DNA of 38,906 nucleotides, taken from contig CALVHV010000006.1 of the NCBI GenBank assembly GCA_944328845.1, positions 1-38,906 of the forward strand, in the 5' to 3' direction. Source of the stretch: an uncultured Clostridia bacterium. GTDB lineage: Bacteria > Bacillota > Clostridia > Christensenellales > Borkfalkiaceae. This document shows, in pieces, positions 16,283 to 24,482 of this stretch (its first letter is position 1; each line of letters begins with the position of its first letter). A model generated the notes under the pieces. The model was not told the DNA's origin. It worked only from the letters and a program-made list of their open reading frames with translations, and did no database searches. The position numbers and the translations under genes are program-made.

Positions 16283-17706
16283 CACAGCTCACCTCCCGCA
16301 ATCACAAAGGACTTTCCGCCGTTTTTGGTCACTTCGTCCGCCTGCAGGCCGTACTCGGAACGCAGGATGTCGAACACGCCCGGCTGGCAGAACCCGCTCT
16401 GGCACCTACCCATACCCGCCCGCGTGCGGAGCTTGATGCCGTCCAGCGTGCGCGCGGGGGGATTGGTGCGCATGGCGTCCACGATCTCCCCGAGCGTCAC
16501 TTCCTCGCAGCGGCAAACGATCTTTCCGTATTCGGGGCGGCGGGCGATGACCTCGTTTTTCTCCTCGTCCGTGAGCGAGCGGAACCAGTGCTGCGGCCTG
16601 CGCACGGGGTCGAATGTGCTGTTTTTGCCCGCGCCCAGTTTTTCTGCGACCTGCTTTGCGGCGTACGCGCCCAGCGCGGGCGCGGAGGTCAGACCGGGCG
16701 ATTCGATGCCCGCAACGTGGAACAAACCCTCGCAGGCGGCGCTCCATTCCACGATAAAGTCGTGGCGGTCGCTGTACGCGCGTACCCCCGCAAACGAGGT
16801 GATCGTCTGCGAAAAGGGAATGTCTTTCATCAGCAGGCACGCCTTGGCGCGGATGTCGTCAAAGCCCTCCCTGCGCACGGAAGTGTCGTACTCCGCCTGC
16901 TCCACGGAGGTGGGGCCGACCAGCACGTTGCCGTCCGCCGTGGGCGTGAGCAACACCCCCTTCCCCGCCGCCGTGGGCAAAGAAAACATCGTGTGACGCA
17001 CAAAACCGCCGCACGATCTGTCCAGGAGCATATATTCCCCTTTGCGTGCGCCGATGCGGAAAGAGCTGTCGCCGAACAGCGCCGCCACCTGCTCCGAGCC
17101 GTATCCCGCACAGTTGATGACGATGCGCGCGGACAGCGTCTTCCCCGACGCCGCGTGCAAAGTCCAGCCGCCCTTGCAGCGCTCGGCAGAGACCGCCTTG
17201 AACCCGCATTCCAGCGCCGCACCGTTGTCCATGGCGTTGCCCATGGCGGCGATGGTCAGCCCGTAGGGACAGACGATGCCGCCCGTAGGCGCATACAGTG
17301 CCGACTGCGCCCCTTCCGCAACGTTGGGCTCCATGGCGGCAAGTTCCTCCCTGCCGACGATACGAAGCCCCGTCACGCCGTTTTGAATACCGCGTTCGAA
17401 GAGGGCGCGCAGCTGTTCTTCCTGTCCCTTGCCCGCAAGGACGAGTGAACCGTTGCGGTAAAATTTGACGCCCAGTTCGCGGCAGACCTCTTCCATGAGG
17501 CGATTGCCTTCAAGGTTGAATTTTGCTTTCAGCGAGCCCGCAGGCGCGTCGAACCCGGCGTGAACGATGCCGCTGTTGGCGCGGCTTGCCCCCGCCGCAA
17601 CGTCGTCCGCGCTCTCCGCCACGACGACGTCCAGGTCGTATTTTTTCAGTTCTCTCGCGCAGAAGGCGCCCACGACCCCGGCGCCGATCACTGCTACGTC
17701 GTACAT
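16282..17706 (-). CDS. FAD-dependent glycerol-3-phosphate dehydrogenase-like protein with BFD [2Fe-2S] domain
   Basis: A 474-residue DAO-fold dehydrogenase (YDVAVIGAGVVGAFCARELK at the N-terminus; GYTG-like HVAGIESPGLTSAPALGAY later). It carries a C-terminal BFD-type [2Fe-2S] domain with KIVCRCEEVTLGEIVDAM and GMGRCQSGFCQPGVF. This is the layout of the GlpA-type anaerobic glycerol-3-phosphate dehydrogenase, although L-2-hydroxyglutarate and related hydroxyacid oxidases share it. AAAGGAGTGATACA precedes ATG 17706, and upstream in-frame codons run into promoter DNA. First gene of the three-gene operon. Its position directly after a corrinoid-locus regulator is notable, but its own promoter and the hairpin at 17933 separate them. 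Confidence 0.85.
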   Translation of the reverse strand: MYDVAVIGAGVVGAFCARELKKYDLDVVVAESADDVAAGASRANSGIVHAGFDAPAGSLKAKFNLEGNRLMEEVCRELGVKFYRNGSLVLAGKGQEEQLRALFERGIQNGVTGLRIVGREELAAMEPNVAEGAQSALYAPTGGIVCPYGLTIAAMGNAMDNGAALECGFKAVSAERCKGGWTLHAASGKTLSARIVINCAGYGSEQVAALFGDSSFRIGARKGEYMLLDRSCGGFVRHTMFSLPTAAGKGVLLTPTADGNVLVGPTSVEQAEYDTSVRREGFDDIRAKACLLMKDIPFSQTITSFAGVRAYSDRHDFIVEWSAACEGLFHVAGIESPGLTSAPALGAYAAKQVAEKLGAGKNSTFDPVRRPQHWFRSLTDEEKNEVIARRPEYGKIVCRCEEVTLGEIVDAMRTNPPARTLDGIKLRTRAGMGRCQSGFCQPGVFDILRSEYGLQADEVTKNGGKSFVIAGGEL

Positions 17707-17760
17707 TGTATCACTCCTTTTGCACAAATCATTCCGGCCGCCTGTACGACGGTCGAATGT

Positions 17761-17769
17761 ATTATAGCA
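17761..17769 (-). promoter_or_regulatory. Extended -10 promoter of the GlpABC-like operon
   Basis: Minus strand TGCTATAAT, with TATAAT at 17761-17766 (read as ATTATA on the plus strand). There is no good -35. The leader to ATG 17706 is about 50 nt. Confidence 0.65.
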
Positions 17770-17932
17770 CACACGACCCTCTTTTGTTGCACTTTCACAT
17801 AAAAAAAGCAGAAAACAGGACGGATTTTTTTCTTTTTCAAGGAAAAAATTAGCAAAAAGAGCTATACCGCGCAAAAATCGCCGTTTTTTTGGACGTGAAT
17901 ATGGTGGCGGGGACGGCCATCCTTTACGGCAA

Positions 17933-17968
17933 AAGCCGCCGCCCGCAAGAATTTGCGGGCGGCGGCTT
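17933..17968. terminator. Strong hairpin downstream of the PocR-AraC gene
   Basis: A perfect 16-bp stem AAGCCGCCGCCCGCAA, loop GAAT, TTGCGGGCGGCGGCTT, 10 bp beyond the regulator's stop. The minus strand has only a TTTT tract. The plus strand has TGCTTATTTTTT. Confidence 0.75.
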
Positions 17969-17977
17969 GCTTATTTT

Positions 17978-19240
17978 TTATAAGACGCTCTTTCTGTACT
18001 TCGACGGCGTGATGCCGACGTATTTTTTGAAGATCTTGATAAAATAATTGCTGTCGTTGTAGCCGACCCTGCCGCACACATCCTCGACCGATCTGCCCTC
18101 CATCAGCAGTTCCTTGGCGCGGCTGACACGGACTTTGGTGAGATAATCGCTGAACGTGACCCCCATTTCGCGACGAAACAGATGGCTGAGATAATAGGTG
18201 CTGACAAACACCTGCTGCGCCAGCTTTTCCAGATCGATCTCCTCGAAGTAATGCGCGTTGATGTATTGGATGGCCTTGTACAGGTGCTCGCTGGTGCTCT
18301 TTTTGCTGCGGCTCTCGTACACGGCATTCAGGAATCCGTCCAGGATCTCCACCGTTTCGCGGCAGATATCCGAAAAATCGGCATTTTCCAGCAGGAGCTG
18401 CGAGCTCTTTCTGATGACGCCCGTCAGCGCCGAAACGGGCGCACCCGCCTCGACCGCGCTGCGCGAAAGAAAAGCGGTAAATTCGTAGATCTTTGCCTTG
18501 ACGATCTCCAGATCGCCGCTGGCAAAGGAAAATATCTCGTTCAGAAAGCGGTTGATGATGAGTTTTGCCTGGTTTTTATCCCCCATCTGCACGTAGGAAA
18601 TGAGTTCCTTTTCCAGCTCGATGGGGTATTTATTGTAGCGGGGCTGCGCCTGGCGGATCTGCATTTCCTTTGCCGCGCGCAGGCGCTCCATGTTCAGGCG
18701 GGAAAGTTCCACCCGCTGTCGGATATACTTTTTCTCCTCCCCCACCATGTAATTGATGAGCATGGTCAGCGTTTCCGCCACGCTGGTCATGCTCTTGCAG
18801 TCGATCTGGCGGATGGAAGCGGGGTCGAAGGCGTTCTGCGCGCAGTCGAAGCCCGCTTTGAGGCAGCCCGCCCTGAACTGCTCCAGAAAGAACTCGTCCT
18901 TTTCCCACAGGACGACGGGGCCCGTGGTGATGTAGCCCAGCGTCTCTTCCTCGAACACGAGGGGGGTGATGCACATGATCAGCCCGCAAGGAGTTTCGTA
19001 TATGTACGCAGAGCCCAGCTCCTCCGCCTTTTTTCCGCTGTAGACGATGCTTTCCCGACAGGCAAAATGCCCCTTGCCGTATTCGCAGATACTGCCGGGG
19101 ATGCGCACACACAGCTGTTCTTCCCCCTGCGGGTCGTAGAGCGACACGTCCAGCCCGCTGGTGAGAGAATAATTTTTAAACAGCTTTTCCAGTTGTCTGA
19201 AGTTGAGGATGTCTTTTAATCCCGTTTCTTTAAGATCCAT
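17978..19240 (-). CDS. PocR-domain AraC-family transcriptional regulator
   Basis: A 420-residue regulator. Residues about 5-165 form a PocR sensory domain (TGLKDILNFRQLEKLFKNYS; CVRIPGSICEYGKGHFACRE; YETPCGLIMCITPLVFEEE), a PAS-like ligand sensor found with propanediol and corrinoid/methyltransferase loci. A helical linker follows, then a C-terminal AraC DNA-binding pair (IDLEKLAQQVFVSTYYLSHL; SVEDVCGRVGYNDSNYFIKI). It is the last gene of the leftward corrinoid operon. Its ATG lies inside the DUF2284 gene, an 11-bp overlap. It is the prime candidate to bind the 18-bp motif shared by two upstream promoters. The ligand is probably the methyl donor or a polyol and is not deducible. Confidence 0.92.
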   Translation of the reverse strand: MDLKETGLKDILNFRQLEKLFKNYSLTSGLDVSLYDPQGEEQLCVRIPGSICEYGKGHFACRESIVYSGKKAEELGSAYIYETPCGLIMCITPLVFEEETLGYITTGPVVLWEKDEFFLEQFRAGCLKAGFDCAQNAFDPASIRQIDCKSMTSVAETLTMLINYMVGEEKKYIRQRVELSRLNMERLRAAKEMQIRQAQPRYNKYPIELEKELISYVQMGDKNQAKLIINRFLNEIFSFASGDLEIVKAKIYEFTAFLSRSAVEAGAPVSALTGVIRKSSQLLLENADFSDICRETVEILDGFLNAVYESRSKKSTSEHLYKAIQYINAHYFEEIDLEKLAQQVFVSTYYLSHLFRREMGVTFSDYLTKVRVSRAKELLMEGRSVEDVCGRVGYNDSNYFIKIFKKYVGITPSKYRKSVL

Positions 19241-19769
19241 TCCCGTTCAAGAGCACCAATGTAAAATATGTAACGGTGTTCTCACCATTAGTATAATTGA
19301 TTTTTGCCCGTTTGGCAAGGGAAACGACGTTGATGCCGCAAGCTTCGATCGAAGTTTTTGCCTTGTCGGGGAAACGGCAGGGTTCGGGGAAGGCGCAAGT
19401 TGAACAGATGTTGCACCCGCCCGCGCCCAGTACCAGGCTGTCCGAAGGCAGAACGGGGCGGATGAGGTTTTCCGCCTTGTCGTGTTCCAGTCGCGCCGCA
19501 TACATGCCCTCGATGTCGAAACTGTCCTCCACTTCGTGCTTTGTGGTAAACACGAACGCCTGCCGATAACCCAGGCACATCTCTTTGAGCGCCTGCGGCG
19601 TGCCCACATGGGGCGGACACTTCCACGACCTGTTGTAGTTTCCGCAGAAATTGGCGCGGCATGCCGCCACGACCTCCTCGGAAAATTCCAGCTCGGAAAC
19701 GTCCAGTTCGGCATACTGCCAGATCCTGTCCCCCGCCGCCTGCAAAATATCTTGCGTCGATTTTCTCAT
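19230..19769 (-). CDS. DUF2284 metal-binding protein
   Basis: A 179-residue protein of the DUF2284 family, recognised by its cysteine clusters: FCGNYNRSWKCPPHVG (C42, C51) and GGCNICSTCAFPEPCRFP (C119, C122, C125, C131). These probably hold an iron-sulfur cluster. Members occur in methyltransferase and corrinoid loci of anaerobes, but I know of no established biochemical role. The start at 19769 lies one base after the stop of the RACo-like gene, and the end overlaps the PocR-AraC start. The ribosome binding site is weak, so coupling is likely. Confidence 0.9.
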   Translation of the reverse strand: MRKSTQDILQAAGDRIWQYAELDVSELEFSEEVVAACRANFCGNYNRSWKCPPHVGTPQALKEMCLGYRQAFVFTTKHEVEDSFDIEGMYAARLEHDKAENLIRPVLPSDSLVLGAGGCNICSTCAFPEPCRFPDKAKTSIEACGINVVSLAKRAKINYTNGENTVTYFTLVLLNGNGS

Positions 19770-19770
19770 A

Positions 19771-21231
19771 TCACTCTTCGAAATCCATATTTTTGATGTA
19801 TTCGTCCATAAACTCGGGAGATGCGGACAGGTCGATGTACTCCGCCTCCCGCGCGATCTTTTCCGCTTCGGCAACGCATTGCCCGCTGCACAGACACTGC
19901 ACCGTGCCCGCAAGCGCGGTATTGCCCACCGCAGTGAGCTTTTGAGAGAGTTCGGACGGGAAAAGCCCCACCGTGACGGCGTTGGCAAGGTCGAGATAAA
20001 ATCCGAGCCCGCCCGCGACGTACAGCTTTTCCAAGCGGTCGAAAGAGACGCCCGCCACGGACAGCAACACACGGATACCCGCGCAGATGGCGCTCTTTGC
20101 CAGCTGGAAGTTGCGCACGTCCGCCTGCGAGACGTACACTCCGTCCGCAATGTAAAATTTCTGTTCTTCGCCCGTAAAGGCGCCCGTCTCGTCGATCACG
20201 CCCTCCTTTACCATCAGCGCGACGGCGTCCACCAGTCCCGCGCCGCAGATGCCCTCTGCCTTTCCTCCGCCGATGACGGTATAACAAATTTTTCCGTCCC
20301 GTTCGGTGACGCTGTCGATGGCGCCCGCGACGCCGCCCGTACCGCATTCGATGTTGGCGCCCTCAAAGCAGGGTCCCGCCGCCGTGGAGGTGGCGTACAG
20401 CTTTCCGTTTGCGTGCAGGAGCATCTCGCCGTTGGTGCCGATGTCCGCAAGCAAATTGACGCCCTCGTTTACCTTTGCGGCGAGCCCGCCTACCACCGCG
20501 TCCGCGCCGAAATACGCCGCCACAGACGGCAAAATCAGCACTTCCTCCGCGCAGAGTCCCAGCTCCGCGCCTGCAATGCGCACCGTTTCGAGGAATTGCG
20601 CGCGGAAGGGATACTGCCCGATGCCGCGGGCATCCCTGCCCAAAAAGAAATGCAGCATGGTGGTGTTGCCGCAGACGGCAAGCCTGCGGACCCGTCCGTC
20701 GGGGATCTCCTTTAAAAAGCGGGAAAGCGCCTCGCGCGTTTGAGAAAGGACACTTTCCTGCAACTGTTTTGCCTTCCCCTGATCGGCGGCGGCGATGCGG
20801 CTGAGCACGTCCGCGCCGTACCCGCCCTGGTTGTTGAGCACGCCGAACTTATCCTTGATCTCGCCCGTCTTCAGTTCGACAAGCGCAAAGGCGAGGGTGG
20901 TGGTGCCGATGTCCAGCGCCACGCCGAACCCTTCCTCGCCGTCCGTGTCCGACCCGTGCGCAAGGGTCTTGGTCAATCCGCCCCCTTCCGTTTCGAACAC
21001 TTCGATGCTCGCGTCGCCCCCGATGGTTGCAAGGCAGGAGAGGACGTACCCGTCCTTCTGCCCCTCGAACCGTCCCTCGATCACGCGCACCTTGCACTTG
21101 CCGCACTTGCCGTTACCGCCGCAGCGCGCGGAGAGGACGTAGCCCTGTTCCTGCAAAAAGGAGAGCAGATTTTCGCCCCCCTTGCAGGTAAATTCTTTCG
21201 TTTCCGATTTGGACAATACCTTTAAACGCAT
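19771..21231 (-). CDS. Corrinoid activation protein, RACo-like (2Fe-2S ferredoxin plus ASKHA domain)
   Basis: An ATP-dependent reactivator that reduces inactive Co(II) corrinoid protein back to Co(I). At 486 residues, it has an N-terminal plant-type [2Fe-2S] domain with C37, C43, C46 and C66 (SARCGGNGKCGKCKVRV), a linker, then an ASKHA-fold domain (GVALDIGTTTLAFALVEL; NLLADIGTNGEMLLHANGK; GGGKAEGICGAGLVDAV; LYVAGGLGFYLD). Length is shorter than some RACo proteins (about 600), mainly in the linker. ATG 21231 overlaps the end of the radical SAM gene by 10 bp. Operon membership with the corrinoid protein at 24483 strongly supports the assignment. Confidence 0.93.
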   Translation of the reverse strand: MRLKVLSKSETKEFTCKGGENLLSFLQEQGYVLSARCGGNGKCGKCKVRVIEGRFEGQKDGYVLSCLATIGGDASIEVFETEGGGLTKTLAHGSDTDGEEGFGVALDIGTTTLAFALVELKTGEIKDKFGVLNNQGGYGADVLSRIAAADQGKAKQLQESVLSQTREALSRFLKEIPDGRVRRLAVCGNTTMLHFFLGRDARGIGQYPFRAQFLETVRIAGAELGLCAEEVLILPSVAAYFGADAVVGGLAAKVNEGVNLLADIGTNGEMLLHANGKLYATSTAAGPCFEGANIECGTGGVAGAIDSVTERDGKICYTVIGGGKAEGICGAGLVDAVALMVKEGVIDETGAFTGEEQKFYIADGVYVSQADVRNFQLAKSAICAGIRVLLSVAGVSFDRLEKLYVAGGLGFYLDLANAVTVGLFPSELSQKLTAVGNTALAGTVQCLCSGQCVAEAEKIAREAEYIDLSASPEFMDEYIKNMDFEE

Positions 21232-22166
21232 GGCACTTCCCACCCGTTTTCCGCGAGCAGTTCCAGGCATCCCTGCACGGAATACCCGCGGTTTTTTGAA
21301 GTTTCTGCCGCGCAGTCGCGCGGATTGACGCCGTACTCGGCGTACAGCTGGTTGATGCCCGCCGCCATCGCCACGGGCTCGACTTCGTGCACGTTCATGG
21401 AGATGGCGGGCCGCACCGCCAGCATGGAGACCGCCGCGATCTTGGCGATCTCGCGCGGGGAGATCTCCCCCGCATTCTCTTTGCGCGTGCCGCGCACGCC
21501 CACGCGGCGCATCACCGCCATATATTTCACCTGCAGGCGCTGCGCGCGCAGGATCTCGTCCGCGATCTCCTCATACGTGTGCTCTTTGCCGATGGGCTCG
21601 ACACAATAATACAGATCCAGCCCCGATTCCGCGATCGCCTGCAGCGTCTTTTCCCGCCTTTGCGGAGGGATATCCGTGTCCTTCCCCTCGCGCAGGCGCA
21701 CGATGTGATAGGCACCCGTGGCGCCGCTTTCGCGCAGTTTTTTGGCATACGTCAGGTCAAAATCGCCCGTATTGACGACGAGACGCGTCTGCTTGGGCAG
21801 CATGCCGCGCACCCTCTCCACCACCTGCAGAAAGGCGGCGCGGTCGTAACATTCCGTGGTCATCAGAAAGAGATCGCTCACCGCGGGCGTAAACGCCTTT
21901 TTCACTTCGGCGACCGCCTCTTCCGCGCTGCGCGTGAACCTCTTTTCCACGACGAAATGGTCTTTTGCCATCAAACAGAAAGCGCAGTTCCCCGGGCAGG
22001 GCGCGCTGTCCAGCCCGATCTGGCAAAAGACATATCCCCTGCCGAACGTGCGGCGCGCATATTCGCGCGAGGCCGCCAGCAGATGCTCGTACTCCTCCGA
22101 ATACACGTCCGTTTGCAGCAGGCGCAAGATCTCCTCCCTGCCGAGTTTTTCATCCGCGATCAGCAT
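21222..22166 (-). CDS. Radical SAM protein, BioB/HydE-like
   Basis: A 314-residue radical SAM enzyme with the CX3CX2C cluster at C57-C61-C64 (APCPGNCAFCLM), followed by a TIM-barrel core (RLVVNTGDFDLTYAKKLRES; GAYHIVRLREGKDTDIP) and a BioB/HydE-like C-terminal barrel (AVRPAISMNVHEVEPVAMAA). Length and architecture resemble biotin synthase, HydE and the methylornithine synthase PylB. There is no biotin, hydrogenase or pyrrolysine gene near it. In this operon it could build or modify a cofactor or amino acid used by the corrinoid system. It overlaps its neighbours by 7 and 10 bp. Specific reaction unknown. Confidence 0.87.
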   Translation of the reverse strand: MLIADEKLGREEILRLLQTDVYSEEYEHLLAASREYARRTFGRGYVFCQIGLDSAPCPGNCAFCLMAKDHFVVEKRFTRSAEEAVAEVKKAFTPAVSDLFLMTTECYDRAAFLQVVERVRGMLPKQTRLVVNTGDFDLTYAKKLRESGATGAYHIVRLREGKDTDIPPQRREKTLQAIAESGLDLYYCVEPIGKEHTYEEIADEILRAQRLQVKYMAVMRRVGVRGTRKENAGEISPREIAKIAAVSMLAVRPAISMNVHEVEPVAMAAGINQLYAEYGVNPRDCAAETSKNRGYSVQGCLELLAENGWEVPCV

Positions 22167-23050
22167 ACCGTACCTTCCACTCCCGTCTCTTTTAAGATCT
22201 CTTCCGCCTTTTTGCGCAGAGAAAATTTGCCCGCCGCCAGCACGATGAGAAAATTCCCCGCCCTGTCCGTCGGGTACAGGCTCTCGGCTCCGTCCGAAAA
22301 TTCGTATACCGTATACCCGTTTTCACATTCGAGCACCCCTTTGATGCGGTGACAGAAAGGCGCAAGCCGAACACAGAGCAGCCGCCGCTCGTCTTCCGCA
22401 AGCCGACGGGAAAAGGAAATCTTTGCCTTCTGCACGGTGATGTCCTCGATCATGGCGGGCAGCACGCGCTCCCGCACGGGAAACTCCTCCGAAGGCAAAC
22501 GGGCGCCCACCGTTCGATAAATAGGCGCGTCCGTATTCAGCGTGCGCACGGCGCGCTCGGCGCGCAGGAGCGTTTCCTCCCCGACAAGGTCCGTCTTGTT
22601 GAGGAGGATGACGTCCGCCGCCGCGATCTGCATCTTGACGGCGTTGAGCGTGTACAGCACCTTTTCCAGATTCGCCGCATCGGCGACGCACACCGCGCCC
22701 GAAAACGTGAACACGTTTCCGGCGCGGTCGTTGATATAGCCGAAAAGTTTGCGCATCTGAAAGGGATTGGCAAGCCCCGACGTCTCCACGAGGATAGTGT
22801 CAAACTTCTCCTGCGACAGGCGAAGCATTGCCTCGACAAAATGTTCGCTGCGACAGGAACAGAACACCGAACCGTCGAAGATGCTTTCCACCTTCTCCGC
22901 CGAGCCTGTAAGCAGGACGCCGTCTACGTCTTCGGCACCGAAATCGTTGACGAGCACCGCATTCCTGCCGCCGCGGCGGGAGAGAAAGTCCCTGACAAAC
23001 GTCGTCTTTCCGCTCCCGAGATAGCCGAGGACAAAGTACACCCGCGTCAT
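22160..23050 (-). CDS. CobW/UreG-family GTPase, metallochaperone-like
   Basis: A 296-residue G3E P-loop GTPase. Walker A is GYLGSGKT (residues 9-16), the metal-site region is FCSCRS (C64, C66; a shortened form of the CxCC motif), the switch/Walker B region is ILVETSGLANP (about 86-96), and the guanine specificity motif is NKTD (151-154). CobW-type proteins deliver metals or assist cobalamin-dependent enzymes. G3E relatives such as MeaB guard corrinoid enzymes. Here it lies between the methyltransferase-like and radical SAM genes and starts within the stop of the former (TGATG). A role in loading cobalt-corrinoid or zinc is inferred. Confidence 0.88.
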   Translation of the reverse strand: MTRVYFVLGYLGSGKTTFVRDFLSRRGGRNAVLVNDFGAEDVDGVLLTGSAEKVESIFDGSVFCSCRSEHFVEAMLRLSQEKFDTILVETSGLANPFQMRKLFGYINDRAGNVFTFSGAVCVADAANLEKVLYTLNAVKMQIAAADVILLNKTDLVGEETLLRAERAVRTLNTDAPIYRTVGARLPSEEFPVRERVLPAMIEDITVQKAKISFSRRLAEDERRLLCVRLAPFCHRIKGVLECENGYTVYEFSDGAESLYPTDRAGNFLIVLAAGKFSLRKKAEEILKETGVEGTVC

Positions 23051-24408
23051 CAGAATTTTGCCTCGATGTCCTTGCTCAGTTCGTCCAGTCCGGGAATGAT
23101 GGACGAGTATTTGAGTTCGCCGTTGATGAAGATGCAGGGCAGCTGTTTGATGCCCATCTTCATCACGCGCGCAATGTTTTCCTTGACGGTGAATTTATAC
23201 TCCACCACATCGATCTTGTCCCCGTACTTTTCCTTTGCCGCGTTGGCGATGCCCATCATGTACGTGCAGGCGGCACAGCTGGAAGAATCGATGGTAAACA
23301 CTTCCAAAAGCGGCTTTTTGAGGTTGGCGTAGTCGGGAATGACCACTTCGAATTTGCTGTAATCGGTCCCCTCGTAGTTCTTGACCAGTTCTTTCACCTT
23401 GTCGAACTCGATCACAGCCTGCGCCGCGCCGATGGTGTTTTCCACGGGGGTATCGTAGGGCATATCGCATCCGGGAGACACGATAAAGTTATGGCAGTTG
23501 TCTTCCACGCTCTCGATGAGTTCCACGACGTATTTCATGTTGTCCTGCTGGGAACCGTGCAGCATGACGGTGGTCAGCGGGATGTTGCCGCCCACGACGA
23601 CGTTGTACTTTTCGGTGATGGGGCGGATGTCGGGGATTCTGATGTTCTCGTCCACGGAAATGGAATCGGGAGAAGTCTTGCACATGCTCTCCACGTTCCT
23701 TGTGGCGTCGCCGCAGACAAAGAAGGAACTGTACGCCCCCATCTTTTTGATCTCCGCAAAGATCTTGGTGTACGGCGCAGACAAGAACTCTTCAAAGTGA
23801 TCGGAACTGATCTGGGACACGAGCGGGTCGACGACGGCGATGACGTCCATGCCCGCCTCCACATACAGTTTCGCCTCTTCAAGGATGAAATCGGCGCAGT
23901 AAGCGATGAGGTCGCAGACGTACTCAGGCTCGTCGAACATATCCATGAAGATCTCCGTGCCGCGCAGGTGCGATGCCAGCGTAAACGGGCCGCACACCAG
24001 CCCGTACAGGGCGGTCGTGTCCCCCACGCTCTTTTTCAGGCGCTCCATCGTGCGCAGGATCATGGGGAGCCTGCCGCTCTCTTTCGTGGGCATCTTGCAG
24101 CGGCAAGGGATCAGGCGCTCTTCGTCGTACGGGTGCGTCTTGACCGTGGGCGGCGTGTCCTCCGACCACTGCAGTTCGCAGCCGAGGATCTCCGCCTCCA
24201 CCTGCAGATCGAACAGCACAGGCTGCCCGTCAGGACGATACAGCTTGTTCACCTGCATCAGCGCTTCGTACAGCTTTTCTTCGTCCTTCAGCACCTCGAT
24301 GGCGGTGACGCCCGTCAGCTTTCCTGCATGGATCCCCGAAAACGGCACCCACGCGGGGCGCTCCGCCCTCTTATGTTCAAGTATGTCGAATATTAGTTTC
24401 TTTCCCAT
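23050..24408 (-). CDS. UroD-type (MtaA/MtbA-like) methyltransferase fused to a C-terminal thioredoxin-fold domain
   Basis: A 452-residue two-domain protein. Residues 1-350 are a uroporphyrinogen-decarboxylase-fold domain of the kind that moves methyl groups between corrinoid proteins and thiols (coenzyme M or tetrahydrofolate in known cases): YGLVCGPFTLASHLRG, MDVIAVVDPLVSQ, NVVVGGNIPLTTVM and SPGCDMPYDTPVEN. Zinc in MtaA/MtbA is held by HxC and a later Cys. Here C232 and C314 are present, but the His position is Phe230. Residues about 355-452 form a thioredoxin-like domain with a CAAC redox motif (C378, C381) and a cis-Pro loop (KQLPCIFINGE). AGGAAAT precedes the ATG. Function probably corrinoid-linked; substrate unknown. 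Confidence 0.88.
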   Translation of the reverse strand: MGKKLIFDILEHKRAERPAWVPFSGIHAGKLTGVTAIEVLKDEEKLYEALMQVNKLYRPDGQPVLFDLQVEAEILGCELQWSEDTPPTVKTHPYDEERLIPCRCKMPTKESGRLPMILRTMERLKKSVGDTTALYGLVCGPFTLASHLRGTEIFMDMFDEPEYVCDLIAYCADFILEEAKLYVEAGMDVIAVVDPLVSQISSDHFEEFLSAPYTKIFAEIKKMGAYSSFFVCGDATRNVESMCKTSPDSISVDENIRIPDIRPITEKYNVVVGGNIPLTTVMLHGSQQDNMKYVVELIESVEDNCHNFIVSPGCDMPYDTPVENTIGAAQAVIEFDKVKELVKNYEGTDYSKFEVVIPDYANLKKPLLEVFTIDSSSCAACTYMMGIANAAKEKYGDKIDVVEYKFTVKENIARVMKMGIKQLPCIFINGELKYSSIIPGLDELSKDIEAKF

Positions 24409-24444
24409 TTTTTATTTCCTTTTTTAATATTTTTGATGATAAAG

Positions 24445-24468
24445 AAAGGCAGCCGAAAAGCCGCCTTT
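24445..24468 (-). other. Intercistronic hairpin after the corrinoid protein gene
   Basis: A 9-bp stem AAAGGCGGC / GCTGCCTTT (one G-T pair) with loop TTTTCG, followed on the minus strand by CTTTATC. Weak or partial terminator, which would raise corrinoid protein mRNA above downstream genes. Confidence 0.55.
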
Positions 24469-24482
24469 TCTCTTTTTGGAAA

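Noticed and set aside
14699..16996. Very long (765-codon) open frame on the plus strand
   Set aside because: It lies antisense to three well-recognised leftward flavoprotein/DUF1667 genes, and its residues are the Arg/Ala/Pro/His-rich type produced by the opposite strand of G+C-rich genes. It has no domain and no ribosome binding site.
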